Origin: Bradyrhizobium liaoningense
GTDB taxonomy: Bacteria; Pseudomonadota; Alphaproteobacteria; Rhizobiales; Xanthobacteraceae
Assembly (NCBI RefSeq): GCF_018130955.1
Contig: NZ_JAFCJM010000010.1
Span: 124,001-188,000, forward strand
Reading direction: 5' to 3'
DNA: 64,000 nt
Shown here: positions 52,065 to 61,542 of the stretch, piece by piece
How positions within the stretch are numbered: position 1 is the stretch's first letter
How the letters are laid out: each line of letters starts with the position of its first letter
Made by a program: the position numbers and the translations under genes
Notes under the pieces: generated by a model
What the model was told of the DNA's origin: nothing
Database searches by the model: none
The model's input: the letters and a program-made list of their open reading frames with translations, nothing else

Positions 52065-55000
52065 TCAGCCGTCCAACGCCTTGCGCAGGATGCGCGCGAG
52101 GTCGGACTTGCGATAGGGCTTCGCCAGCAGCAGCACGCCGGTGTCGAGCCGGCCGTGGTGAATGATCGCATTTTCGGTGTAGCCGGAGGTATAGACCACC
52201 TTGAGGTCGGGCCGTGTCTTCTGCAGTTCGTCGGCAAGTTCCCGGCCGTTCATCTTGCCGGGCATGATCACGTCGGTGAACAGCAGATCGAACGACTTGC
52301 CGGCGGCGACGATCGCGAGCGCCTCGGCGGCGTTCGCGGCCTGCAGCGTGGGGTAGCCGAGCGCGTGCAACTGCGCGAGCACATAGTCGCGCACCAGCCG
52401 GTCGTCCTCGACCACCAGGATCGTCTCGTTCCCGCCCTGAATCGTCGCCGGCGTTGTGCCTTCGCTGCTCGCGGTCGGCGTGACGCCGGGCGGCAGATAC
52501 ATCTTGATCGTGGTGCCGTGGCCTTCCTCGCTGTAGATCCTGATGTGTCCGGTCGATTGCTTGATGAAGCCGTAGACCATGGACAGGCCAAGGCCGGTGC
52601 CCTTGCCCACGCCCTTCGAGGTGAAGAAGGGATCGAACACCCGGTCCAGAAGTCGCGCAGGAATGCCGCTGCCGGTGTCGCTTACCGCGATCAGCACGTA
52701 GTGACCGGGACGGATGTCGTTGACGCTGGCGTAGACCTCGTCGAGATACGCGGCGCCGGTTTCCAGGATCAGCTTGCCGCCGTCGGGCATGGCATCGCGC
52801 GCGTTGAGCGCAAGGTTGAGCAGCGCGGTCGTCAGCTGGTTGGGGTCGACCGTCGCCACGCAGCTCTCTTCCTCGAACACCGTTTCGATCTGGATCTGCT
52901 CGCCGAGCGTCGGCCGCAGCAGTTTTGCCGTGTCGACGATCAGCGAATTGACGTCGACCTCGCGCGGCTGCAGCGGCTGCTTGCGCGCAAAGGCGAGCAG
53001 GTGCTGGGTGAGCTCGGCGCCGCGTGCGGCGGCCTCGTCGATCATCTTGGTGATGGCCGCAAGCTGCGGCTCCTTGGCCACCGCATCTGCCAGGATCTCG
53101 ATCGTGCCGGTGATGACGGTGAGGATGTTGTTGAAATCATGGGCCACGCCGCCGGTGAGCTGGCCGACCGCCTCCATTTTCTCCGAATGGCGCATGCGCT
53201 CTTCGGCGGCGATCTTGTCGGTGAGGTCGCGGTAGAACACGTTGAACAGCAGGCCCTCGCGGCGCTTCAGTGACGTGACGCTCAGCTCGGCCTTGAATTC
53301 CTTGCCGTCGTGGCGTCGCATCACCATCTCGCGGCGGCGGTCAAGCAGCTTGCTTTCCCCGGTCTCCAGGAAGTGGAGCAGGCCGGCCTTGATGCGCTCG
53401 CGCTCGCCGTCGGCGACGATCAGATCGACGGCGTTCTTGCCGAGCGCCTGATCGCGGCGCCAGCCGAAGATCTTCTCGGCCCGCGAGTTCCAGTCGAGGA
53501 TATTGCCGTTCTCGTCGGTCTGGACGAAGGCGTCGAGTGCCGTTTCGATGATGTTTCGTGCGAGCTGCTCGCTCTCGCGCATCGATTCCTGCGCAAGCCG
53601 TGCCTCCGTCATGTCGCGCCCGGCGAAGAAAAAGCGGCTCGCATGCTGCGACCAGCTTCCGAGCCAGGACAGCCAGACCTCGCGCCCGTCCTTGTGGATG
53701 CAGCGCGTGTCGGCGATGACGCGGCGTTCTCCGCGCCGGAGCGCACGCATCTCGTCGCGCGATCGCTCGAGATGGTCCGGATGAATGAAGTCGGCCCCGC
53801 TGCGCCCGATCATCTCCTCCGGCCGATAGCCCAGGATGGTCTCTGAGCTCGGGCTGATCTGGGCGACGTAGCCGCGGGCATCCAGAATCATGATCAGATC
53901 CTGCGAGGTGTCGAAGATCTGCCGCCGTTCTTCGAGTTGTTGCGCAAGCGCGCGCTCGGCGCGCCGCGCCTCGGTGAGGCTGCGCGCAGACCCCGAGGCA
54001 CCGATGATTTCGCCCGAGGGCCCTCGGATCGGTGACAGGCTGAGCGAGATTTCGACCGGGCTGCCGTCCTTGCGCAGGCGCACCGTCTCGAAGCGCTCGA
54101 TCGGCTCGGCCCTGGCGAGCCGCCGCAAATAGTCCTTGCCCTGCTCGCGACGGTCGGGAGGTACGATGATCGAGGTCGGCTTGCCGATCGCCTCATCGGC
54201 CGAGTAGCCATAGAGGCGCTCTGCCGCCGGATTCCAGCCCGTGATGATGCCCTCGAGCGATTGCATCACGATCGCGTCGTCGGAGGATTCGACTGCGGCG
54301 CTGAACAGCCGCTCGCGCGCAGCATGGTGGTCGCGCGCGGCCTCGGTGCGACGCCGCTCCAGGACCTCGCGCTGGAGCGCCGCGGTCTTTGCCTTGGTTT
54401 CCTCGAGCATCCGCGCGAAGGCCCGTGCCAGTACGCCGGTCTCGCCCGGAGCATCGATTGGAATGGTGACGGTATCGCCACGACCGATGCCCTCGACCGC
54501 CGCAGTAAGCTGCCCGATCGGCCGGGTCAGCGTGCGTGCGAGAAATATCGCGAGTACGCCGGCGGCCAGGACCGCAATGGCGCCGACCGTCAGCGACGTT
54601 TTCTGGATCGCCGCAGGTACGCGGTTGAACACCAGGGGAGGCACGGTCTCGATGATCGCCACCCATTCCTTGCCCACGAGCAGCGACGCTGCGATCGCCG
54701 CGCCGCCCGTCTGGCCCGACGCGTTGGTGACGAGTTGCGCAAAGCTCCCCGACTTCCCGACCGAGGCCGCAAAATAGGGAAAGTCGTTCAGCCAGTTGTT
54801 GGGCTGGCCGTGCACCGAACCGAATTCGCGCGTGCGATTGGGATGCACGAGATAGTCGCCACGTGCGTTCACCAAATAAACCTGTTCGCCCCGATCCGGT
54901 GTGGAGCGGACGCGGTCGAGCGCCGCGCGCATGTCGAGATTGGCGATGATAATGCCGAACGGCCTGCCGTCCGGTGCGAACAGCGGCGTTGCGATCCGCA

Positions 55001-55565
55001 ATGTCGGAACGTGCAGTATGGTCGTGCCGCCCTGATGAGTGGCAAGATCGAGCGGCGAAACGTAGATTTCGCCCGGCGCAAGGCGGATCGTCTCCTGAAA
55101 ATAGATCCGTTCGCCCTTGCGCTGGAGTTCGCTGTTGGCGGCCACGCGCACCGCGCCATCCGGCCCGGAGCGGTCGACCCGGACCAGTTCGAGCTCGTCC
55201 AGACCGATGATGCGAAACTGGGCATAGGCCGGCTTGGCCTCGATCTCGGCGACGAGTCGCGCGGCGATGCGCTCGCGCCAGGTCTGCTCTGAAACGCCGT
55301 CGGCAGTGTCAATGCCGCCGGCCAGATGGGCACGGATCAGGCCGTTGATGCCGGCGGCGGAGCGATAGCCAAGCAGATCGCCACGGGCTCCGGCAACGTA
55401 GGTTTCGAGATCGATTGCCAGCAGGCGCGCATGGGTTTCGACCCGCTCCAGCACCCGCGGGATCACAGCCTGCTTGAGGCTGTGATATCCCAGCCAGCCG
55501 ACCGCGGTCACCGTGACGGCGACCAGAAGGACGATCGCAATCGCGAGCCGGGTCGCGAGCGTCAT
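52065..55565 (-). CDS. Hybrid sensor histidine kinase, CACHE-HAMP-PAS-HisKA-HATPase-REC
   Basis: A 1166-residue hybrid kinase. Two membrane helices (about 6-28 and about 295-317) enclose an extracellular dCACHE sensor domain, then HAMP, three PAS domains, HisKA (GGVAHDFNNILTVITG) with HATPase (LNLALNARDAMPDG, VSDTGSGIP) and a C-terminal receiver (LLFTDVIMPGKMNG). The ATG at 55565 has AAGGA upstream and places the first helix at the N-terminus; an ATG at 55631 is an alternative. The receiver gene at 55633 is just upstream, so kinase and receiver probably form a phosphorelay. The ligand is unknown; CACHE domains bind amino or organic acids. Confidence 0.88.
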   Translation of the reverse strand: MTLATRLAIAIVLLVAVTVTAVGWLGYHSLKQAVIPRVLERVETHARLLAIDLETYVAGARGDLLGYRSAAGINGLIRAHLAGGIDTADGVSEQTWRERIAARLVAEIEAKPAYAQFRIIGLDELELVRVDRSGPDGAVRVAANSELQRKGERIYFQETIRLAPGEIYVSPLDLATHQGGTTILHVPTLRIATPLFAPDGRPFGIIIANLDMRAALDRVRSTPDRGEQVYLVNARGDYLVHPNRTREFGSVHGQPNNWLNDFPYFAASVGKSGSFAQLVTNASGQTGGAAIAASLLVGKEWVAIIETVPPLVFNRVPAAIQKTSLTVGAIAVLAAGVLAIFLARTLTRPIGQLTAAVEGIGRGDTVTIPIDAPGETGVLARAFARMLEETKAKTAALQREVLERRRTEAARDHHAARERLFSAAVESSDDAIVMQSLEGIITGWNPAAERLYGYSADEAIGKPTSIIVPPDRREQGKDYLRRLARAEPIERFETVRLRKDGSPVEISLSLSPIRGPSGEIIGASGSARSLTEARRAERALAQQLEERRQIFDTSQDLIMILDARGYVAQISPSSETILGYRPEEMIGRSGADFIHPDHLERSRDEMRALRRGERRVIADTRCIHKDGREVWLSWLGSWSQHASRFFFAGRDMTEARLAQESMRESEQLARNIIETALDAFVQTDENGNILDWNSRAEKIFGWRRDQALGKNAVDLIVADGERERIKAGLLHFLETGESKLLDRRREMVMRRHDGKEFKAELSVTSLKRREGLLFNVFYRDLTDKIAAEERMRHSEKMEAVGQLTGGVAHDFNNILTVITGTIEILADAVAKEPQLAAITKMIDEAAARGAELTQHLLAFARKQPLQPREVDVNSLIVDTAKLLRPTLGEQIQIETVFEEESCVATVDPNQLTTALLNLALNARDAMPDGGKLILETGAAYLDEVYASVNDIRPGHYVLIAVSDTGSGIPARLLDRVFDPFFTSKGVGKGTGLGLSMVYGFIKQSTGHIRIYSEEGHGTTIKMYLPPGVTPTASSEGTTPATIQGGNETILVVEDDRLVRDYVLAQLHALGYPTLQAANAAEALAIVAAGKSFDLLFTDVIMPGKMNGRELADELQKTRPDLKVVYTSGYTENAIIHHGRLDTGVLLLAKPYRKSDLARILRKALDG

Positions 55566-55632
55566 TCGGTCCTTCGCGTCGCTTCGGGGCTGGTCTTGTA
55601 TGTTGCGTTGTGCCCCGGCATGAATGTCCATG

Positions 55633-56052
55633 TTATTGGCAGCCGCTGTTGCTATCGAGATCCCGCGCTTTGCCGCTTCCCAGGCAGCCATCGACCGCCG
55701 CCAGCAGCACGTCCGCCCTGAACGGCTTCTGAAGGCTCGCAACCGCGCCGAGCTTGGTCGCCATCTTCAGGAAGTCGGGTTCGGCATAGGCGTCGGGCGT
55801 CACAGAGCGGCCGGAAATGACGATGATCGGGATTGTCGGCCGCTGCGCCCGAATGTGGCGCATCGTCTCCAGCCCGTCCATTCCGGGCATGAATATGTCG
55901 AGGAACAACAGGTCGAATTGATCCGTCTCAAACAGCGCGAGACCCTTGCGGCCGTCGCCGGCGACCGTCACGCGATGTCCGGCCCTTTCCAGCAACAGCC
56001 GGATGGTAATCTGTACAGCCGGATCGTCATCCACGATCAGGATGTTGGCCAA
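55633..56052 (-). CDS. Response regulator (single receiver), TTG start
   Basis: A 139-residue receiver domain (ILIVDDDPAVQ, LLFLDIFMPGMDG with the acceptor aspartate, SLQKPFR). The TTG start at 56052 is chosen because GGAGGG lies eight bases before it and no better start is near. It has no output domain and precedes the hybrid kinase gene on the same strand, so it may be the terminal receiver of that relay. Confidence 0.8.
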   Translation of the reverse strand: MANILIVDDDPAVQITIRLLLERAGHRVTVAGDGRKGLALFETDQFDLLFLDIFMPGMDGLETMRHIRAQRPTIPIIVISGRSVTPDAYAEPDFLKMATKLGAVASLQKPFRADVLLAAVDGCLGSGKARDLDSNSGCQ

Positions 56053-56201
56053 GTCGCAGCCCTCCGAGCATCGAATTGTTGCGCGGAAATCGCTCAACCT
56101 GCAAGCATTACGCAACCAATAGCGTTCCGCCGGTCGCGAGGTCAGGTGGGAACTTGACTGGCTCAGCGCATGCCGGCAGGCGTTAGCCCCAACGCCGGAT
56201 T

Positions 56202-56930
56202 TCAATCGCTGAGATATTCCGGATGGCGCGCGCGGATTTTGGCGAGCTCGCTCAAGGTGCCCGACAGATGCGTGCGCAGATGCTGCTGTGCGGCATCACC
56301 GTCGCCGGCCTCGATCGCGCGGGTGATCAGCCTATGGTGGCGCACGATGTTCTGGGCCTTGCCGGGCGAGGGCAAATGCAGCCGGCGCAGCCGGTCGATA
56401 TGGCCGCTGCGGCTTCGCACCAGAATCCACAGGTCCTGCTTGCCGGCGGCGGCATAGAGCTGGGCGTGGAAATCATTGTCGGCGTTGATAAAAGCTTCGA
56501 AGTCGCCGGCCTTCGCAAATTGTTGCTGCAATGCGATGGCCTGGTCGAGGCGGATGATCAGGGACGGGTCGCGTCCGGTTGCAAGCAGGCGGACGATCTC
56601 GAGCTCCAGCGCCTGACGCAGGAAATGCGCCTGCTGGGCGCGGTCGACGTCGATCCGGCTGACCACGGTCGCGTGCTGCGGGAACACGTCGACCAGGCCC
56701 TCTTCCTCGAGCCGCATCAAGGCGTCGCGCACCGGCGTCGAGCTGACGCCGAACTGGGCGGCGAGCTCCGCGCGCGACAGGGGTGCGCCCGGCGGCAGTT
56801 CCAGGGCGATGATCGCGTTGCGCAGCCGCTCGAACACCTGCGGCGCGGCCTGGCGGGCGCGATCGAGCCGGGCGGCGGCCCTTGAAGCGGCCTTTGCGGC
56901 CGCGCGCGGCGCAGTGTTGGGAGATTCCAT
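56202..56930 (-). CDS. GntR-family regulator, FCD subfamily
   Basis: A 242-residue regulator: winged helix (RLRNAIIALELPPGAPLSRA, then ELAAQFGVSSTPVRDALMRL) and a C-terminal FCD ligand domain with metal-binding pattern (DFHAQLYAAAG, RHHRLITRAIEAGD). FadR/LldR-like FCD members respond to organic acids. It is divergent from the ABC transporter and dehydratase genes, with a perfect 26-bp palindrome between them, so it most likely represses both transcripts until the transported acid binds. The N-terminal 20 residues are Ala/Arg rich. Confidence 0.9.
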   Translation of the reverse strand: MESPNTAPRAAAKAASRAAARLDRARQAAPQVFERLRNAIIALELPPGAPLSRAELAAQFGVSSTPVRDALMRLEEEGLVDVFPQHATVVSRIDVDRAQQAHFLRQALELEIVRLLATGRDPSLIIRLDQAIALQQQFAKAGDFEAFINADNDFHAQLYAAAGKQDLWILVRSRSGHIDRLRRLHLPSPGKAQNIVRHHRLITRAIEAGDGDAAQQHLRTHLSGTLSELAKIRARHPEYLSD

Positions 56931-56953
56931 GGCGGGTCCCGCGGGCTTGCTTT

Positions 56954-56979
56954 TGATGCACTAATATATTAGTGCATCA
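56954..56979. promoter_or_regulatory. Perfect 26-bp palindrome, likely GntR operator
   Basis: TGATGCACTAATA is followed by its exact reverse complement, with no spacer. It lies 24 bases before the gntR start and 45 bases before the binding-protein start, in the shared promoter. FCD-type GntR proteins bind short dyads in such positions. The length and perfection make chance unlikely. Confidence 0.8.
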
Positions 56980-57024
56980 GCAGCGTCAACGCGGCTCCAC
57001 GAGGGTCGGAGGAAACACACAACA

Positions 57025-58044
57025 ATGATGATGCATCTTCGTAGCAAGGTTGCGGCTGCAGCCCTGATCGCCGCAATCGCCCTGTCGGTGTCCGCGGCGC
57101 GCGCGCAACAGAAATCCGAGATCGCACTGTCGCGTCAGCCCGGCATCTTCTACATGCCGAGCCACATCATGGAGAAGCAGAAGCTGATCGAGAAGCACGC
57201 GGCTGCTCTCGGCGTGCCAGGCGTCACCACCAAATGGATCACCTTCTCCGGCGGCGGCGCGCAGACCGATGCGCTGCTCGCAGGCGGCGTCGACATCCTC
57301 AACACCGGCACCGGCAATCTGCTGCTGCTGTGGGACCGCACCCGCGGCGGCGTGAAGGGCATCGTCGCGACCTCGGCGCAGCCGATGACGTTGATCAGCC
57401 GGGATGCCAACATCAAGTCGATCAAGGATTTTGGCCCGAGCGACAAGATCGCGGTGCCGACCGTCAAGGTCTCGACCCAGGCGATCGTGTTGCAGATTGC
57501 GGCCGCCGAGGCTTTTGGCGCCGATCAATGGTCGAAGCTCGATGCCAACACCGTGCAGCTCGGTCATCCCGACGCCTATGCGGCGCTCGCCAATTCCAAG
57601 CACGAGGTGCACAACCACTTCTCGATCCCGCCGTTCACGTTCCTCGAGCTGAAGAACGTGCCGGGCGCGCATGTCGTGCTGTCGTCGCCTGACGTGATGG
57701 GCGGGCCGCTGAGCCAGGCGCAGTTCTTCACCACGACGAAATTCGCAGACGCCAACCCGAAGATCATCCAGGCCGTGCGCGACGCGACCAAGGAAGCGCA
57801 GGACCTGATCCGTAGCGACACCAAGCAGGCGGTCGAGATCTACAAGGAAATCACCGGCGACAAGACCTCGGTCGAGGAGCTGCTCGATCTGCTCAAGGAG
57901 CCCGGCATGATGGAGTGGAATCTCGAACCGCAGGGCACGATGAAGTTCGCTGCGCATCTGTTCAAGACCGGCACGCTGAAGATGCAGCCCAAGGCGTGGA
58001 CCGACTACTACCTCCCCGTGGCGCACGACCTGAAGGGCAACTGA
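57025..58044 (+). CDS. ABC transporter periplasmic binding protein (NMT1/SsuA-like)
   Basis: A 339-residue binding protein: signal peptide (MMMHLRSKVAAAALIAAIAL, cleaved after ARA) then an SsuA/NMT1-type fold (LLAGGVDILNTGTGNLLLLW, IAVPTVKVSTQAIVLQIAAA). Family members bind taurine, nitrate, sulfonates or organic acids; here the neighbours point to a sugar acid or aromatic acid. GGAGG before the ATG. Followed by its ATPase gene with a one-base overlap. Confidence 0.88.
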   Translation: MMMHLRSKVAAAALIAAIALSVSAARAQQKSEIALSRQPGIFYMPSHIMEKQKLIEKHAAALGVPGVTTKWITFSGGGAQTDALLAGGVDILNTGTGNLLLLWDRTRGGVKGIVATSAQPMTLISRDANIKSIKDFGPSDKIAVPTVKVSTQAIVLQIAAAEAFGADQWSKLDANTVQLGHPDAYAALANSKHEVHNHFSIPPFTFLELKNVPGAHVVLSSPDVMGGPLSQAQFFTTTKFADANPKIIQAVRDATKEAQDLIRSDTKQAVEIYKEITGDKTSVEELLDLLKEPGMMEWNLEPQGTMKFAAHLFKTGTLKMQPKAWTDYYLPVAHDLKGN

Positions 58045-58805
58045 TGGCGCTGCTCGACGTCGCCGGAGTGACGCTTCGCTACAAGACATCAAGCGCCGTC
58101 GTCACCGCCACCGAAAAGGTCTCCTTCACCGTCGACAAGTCCGACCGCTTCGTGCTGCTCGGGCCGTCCGGTTGCGGCAAGTCGACCCTGCTCAAGGCCG
58201 TCGGCGGCTACATGATTCCGAGCGAAGGCCGCATGAGCATCAACGATCGCGAGATCCATGGTCCCGGCGCCGATCGCATGATGATTTTTCAGGAGTTCGA
58301 CCAGCTCCTGCCCTGGAAGACGGTGCTCGCCAACGTCATGTTTCCGCTCGTCACCGCGCGAAAACTGCCGCGCAAGGAGGCCGAGGCGCGGGCGCGGGCC
58401 TATATCGAGAAGGTCGGGCTCACCCGCGTGGTCGACGCCTATCCGCACACGCTCTCCGGCGGTATGAAGCAGCGCGTCGCGATTGCGCGCGGCATGGCCA
58501 TGGAGCCCGACATCCTGCTGATGGACGAGCCGTTCGCGGCGCTGGATGCGCTGACGCGCCGAACCTGCCAGGACGAACTGCTCCAGCTCTGGAGCGAGAC
58601 CAGGTTCACCGTGCTGTTCGTGACCCATTCGATCGCGGAGGCGATCCGGATCGGCAACCGCATCCTGCTGCTGTCGCCGCATCCCGGCCGCGTCAAGGCC
58701 GAGGTGGTCGACGTCGACAAGGTCTCCAACGGCGACGGCAGCGCCGGCCGGCTGGAGAAGGAGATCCACGATCTCCTGTTCGCGGCCGAGCCGACGGCGC
58801 ATTGA
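58044..58805 (+). CDS. ABC transporter ATP-binding protein
   Basis: A 253-residue ATPase with Walker A GPSGCGKST, signature LSGGMKQRVAIARGMAM and Walker B ILLMDEPFAALD, of the NrtCD/SsuB/TauB type. Its start overlaps the binding-protein stop by one base (TGATG), which couples translation. It should power the importer with the permease that follows. Confidence 0.93.
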   Translation: MALLDVAGVTLRYKTSSAVVTATEKVSFTVDKSDRFVLLGPSGCGKSTLLKAVGGYMIPSEGRMSINDREIHGPGADRMMIFQEFDQLLPWKTVLANVMFPLVTARKLPRKEAEARARAYIEKVGLTRVVDAYPHTLSGGMKQRVAIARGMAMEPDILLMDEPFAALDALTRRTCQDELLQLWSETRFTVLFVTHSIAEAIRIGNRILLLSPHPGRVKAEVVDVDKVSNGDGSAGRLEKEIHDLLFAAEPTAH

Positions 58806-58816
58806 GGGAGCCTCTC

Positions 58817-59680
58817 ATGGCGGAAGCGAGAATTTTATTGCGTGACGCAACCGTCGCCACTGCCGGCGGCGCGGGCGAAGTCGAGCGAAAGCTGAGCGTG
58901 GCTGAGCTGCTGTGGAACGACGGCTTTGTCCGCAAGGCCGTCATCATCCTGTTCCTGGCGGCGATCTGGGAAGCCTATGGCGTTTTTCTCGACAATCCGC
59001 TGCTGTTTCCGACGCTGCACGACACCTTCGTCACGCTGTTCGACCGCGTGAAGGACGGCACCATTCCGATGCGGGCCTGGACCTCGCTCAAGGTGCTGTT
59101 CATGGGCTATTCGGCCGGCATCGTGCTCGCCGCCATTTTCACCGTGCTCGCAATCTCGACGCGCATCGGCACCGACTTCCTGGAGACGGTGACGGCGATG
59201 TTCAACCCATTGCCGGCGATCGCGCTCTTGCCGCTCGCGCTGATCTGGTTCGGACTCGGCAATGGCAGCCTCGTCTTCGTGCTGATCCATTCGGTGCTGT
59301 GGCCGGTCGCGCTTAACACCCATTCCGGCTTCAAGAGCGTGTCGAGCACGCTGCGCATGGTCGGGCGCAATTACGGCCTGCGCGGGTTGCCTTATGTGGC
59401 AAAGATCCTGATCCCGGCGGCCTTCGGCTCGATCCTCACGGGCCTCAAGATCGGCTGGGCCTTTGCCTGGCGCACCCTGATCGCGGCCGAACTCGTGTTC
59501 GGCGTGTCCTCAGGCCAGGGCGGGCTCGGCTGGTTCATCTTCGAGAACCGCAACCTGCTCGATATACCCGCGGTCTTCGCAGGCCTCTTGACGGTGATTA
59601 TCATCGGGCTCTTTGTCGAGAACCTGATCTTCCGCGCCATCGAGCGGAACACCGTCCAGAAATGGGGCACCCAATCATGA
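58817..59680 (+). CDS. ABC transporter permease
   Basis: A 287-residue inner membrane permease with five to six helices and the EAA-type loop LRMVGRNYGLRGLPYVAKIL, which contacts the ATPase. A 30-residue N-terminal polar lead is present. Its stop overlaps the dehydratase gene by four bases (ATGA), so transporter and enzyme are translated as one operon. Confidence 0.9.
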   Translation: MAEARILLRDATVATAGGAGEVERKLSVAELLWNDGFVRKAVIILFLAAIWEAYGVFLDNPLLFPTLHDTFVTLFDRVKDGTIPMRAWTSLKVLFMGYSAGIVLAAIFTVLAISTRIGTDFLETVTAMFNPLPAIALLPLALIWFGLGNGSLVFVLIHSVLWPVALNTHSGFKSVSSTLRMVGRNYGLRGLPYVAKILIPAAFGSILTGLKIGWAFAWRTLIAAELVFGVSSGQGGLGWFIFENRNLLDIPAVFAGLLTVIIIGLFVENLIFRAIERNTVQKWGTQS

Positions 59681-61413
59681 CCAAGAAAAAGACGCCCGAC
59701 CAACTCCGCAGTGCGCGCTGGTTCGCGCCCGATGATCTTCGCTCGTTCGGCCACCGCTCCCGCACCATGCAGATGGGCTACGCGCCGGAGGAATGGAAGG
59801 ACCGTCCGATCATCGCGATCCTCAACACCTGGTCGGATGCGCAGCCCTGCCACATGCACTTCAAGTCGCGCGTCGACGACGTCAAGCGCGGCATCCTGAT
59901 GGCCGGCGGCCTGCCGATCGAGCTGCCGGCGCTGTCGCTGTCGGAATCGCTCTTGAAGCCAACCACCATGCTCTATCGCAATCTGCTCGCCATGGACGCG
60001 GAGGAGCTGCTGCGCAGCCACCCCGTCGACGGCGTGGTGCTGATGGGCGGCTGCGACAAGACCACGCCGGCGCTCTTGCTCGGCGCGACCTCGATGAACA
60101 TCCCCGCGATCTATCTGCCGGCCGGCCCGATGCTCCGCGGCAACTGGAAGGGCAAGACGCTCGGCTCCGGCTCCGACGGCTGGAAATACTGGGACGAGCG
60201 GCGCGCCGGAAAGATCTCCGACAAGGACTGGGTCGACATCGAAGCCGGCATCGCCCGCAGCTACGGCACCTGCATGACCATGGGGACGGCGTCGACCATG
60301 ACGGCGATCGCCGAAGCCATCGGCATGACGCTGCCGGGTGCCTCCTCGATTCCGGCGGCGGACGCCAACCACATCCGCATGGCCTCCGAATGCGGCCGCC
60401 GCATCGTCGAGATGGTCTGGGAGGATCTGACGCCGAAGGCGATCCAGACCCGCAAGGCTTTTGAGAATGCGATCGCGGTCGCGATGGCGATGGGCTGCTC
60501 GACCAATGCGATCATCCACCTGATCGCGCAGGCCCGCCGCGCCGGGCAGGACATTGGGCTGGACGATTTTGAGACCGCGAGCCGCAAGGTGCCGGTGATC
60601 GCCAATGTCCGTCCGAGCGGCGATGCCTATCTCATGGAGGACTTCTTCTATGCGGGTGGCCTGCCGGCGCTGATGGGCGAGATCAAGCAGCATCTGCATC
60701 TGGATTGCATCACGGTGACGGGCAAGACGCTTGGCGAGAACATCGACGGCGCCGAGGTGCACAATGACGACGTGATCCGCTCCGTCGATAATCCCATCTA
60801 CAAGGAGGGCGCGCTCGCCGTCCTCAAGGGCAATCTCGCGCCCGATGGCTGCGTGATCAAGCCGAGTGCGTGCGAAACGCGCTTCCTCAAGCATACCGGG
60901 CCGGCGCTGGTGTTCGACGACTATGCGTCGATGAAGAAGGCGGTCGACGATCCCAACCTCGACGTCACCGCGGACCATGTTCTCATCCTGCGCAATGCGG
61001 GGCCGCAGGGCGGGCCGGGCATGCCGGAATGGGGCATGCTGCCGATCCCGACCAAGCTCGTGAAGCAGGGCGTGCGCGATATGGTGCGGATCTCGGATGC
61101 ACGCATGAGCGGTACCAGCTACGGCGCCTGCATCTTGCATGTCGCCCCCGAATCCTATGTCGGCGGGACTCTCGCACTGGTGCAGAATGGCGACCGCATC
61201 ACGCTGGACGTTGCCGCCCGCACCATCAATCTCGACGTCGGCGAAGCCGAGCTCGCAAAACGCCGCGCCGCCTGGAAGCAGCCCGAGCGCCGCTTCGAGC
61301 GTGGCTATGGCTGGATGTTCTCAAAGCACATCATGCAGGCCAATGACGGCTGCGACTTCGACTTCCTGGAGACCGGTTTTGGCGCGCCGATCGGCGAGCC
61401 GTCGATTTATTGA
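59677..61413 (+). CDS. IlvD/Edd-family dehydratase, pentonate (L-arabinonate)-type
   Basis: A 578-residue Fe-S dehydratase. Cysteine ligands are in SDAQPCHMH, GGCDKTTPA and YGTCMTMGTAS; the catalytic serine is in DARMSGTSYGA. These features match sugar-acid dehydratases such as L-arabinonate dehydratase rather than biosynthetic IlvD. It would convert an aldonic acid to a 2-keto-3-deoxy acid in the cytoplasm. The gene overlaps the permease stop by four bases, so the transporter very probably brings in its substrate. The precise sugar acid is not known. Confidence 0.87.
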   Translation: MTKKKTPDQLRSARWFAPDDLRSFGHRSRTMQMGYAPEEWKDRPIIAILNTWSDAQPCHMHFKSRVDDVKRGILMAGGLPIELPALSLSESLLKPTTMLYRNLLAMDAEELLRSHPVDGVVLMGGCDKTTPALLLGATSMNIPAIYLPAGPMLRGNWKGKTLGSGSDGWKYWDERRAGKISDKDWVDIEAGIARSYGTCMTMGTASTMTAIAEAIGMTLPGASSIPAADANHIRMASECGRRIVEMVWEDLTPKAIQTRKAFENAIAVAMAMGCSTNAIIHLIAQARRAGQDIGLDDFETASRKVPVIANVRPSGDAYLMEDFFYAGGLPALMGEIKQHLHLDCITVTGKTLGENIDGAEVHNDDVIRSVDNPIYKEGALAVLKGNLAPDGCVIKPSACETRFLKHTGPALVFDDYASMKKAVDDPNLDVTADHVLILRNAGPQGGPGMPEWGMLPIPTKLVKQGVRDMVRISDARMSGTSYGACILHVAPESYVGGTLALVQNGDRITLDVAARTINLDVGEAELAKRRAAWKQPERRFERGYGWMFSKHIMQANDGCDFDFLETGFGAPIGEPSIY

Positions 61414-61420
61414 CGACCGT

Positions 61421-61520
61421 CGTTCCGGGGCGATGCGAAGCATCGAACCCGGAACCCATTTCACCACAGCGCTTGCGGCCCGATGGATTCCGGGTTCGCG
61501 CTGCGCGCGCCCCGGAATGA
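61421..61520. repeat. Dispersed intergenic repeat, family B, copy 3
   Basis: Outer arms GTTCCGGGGCG and CGCCCCGGAATGA with the shared GATGCGAAGCATCGAACCC core, then a diverged middle (GATTCCGGGTTCGCGCTGCG). It interrupts the otherwise tight operon between the dehydratase and the next gene. Confidence 0.8.
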
Positions 61521-61542
61521 CAAGAGAGTGAGCACACGCAAA

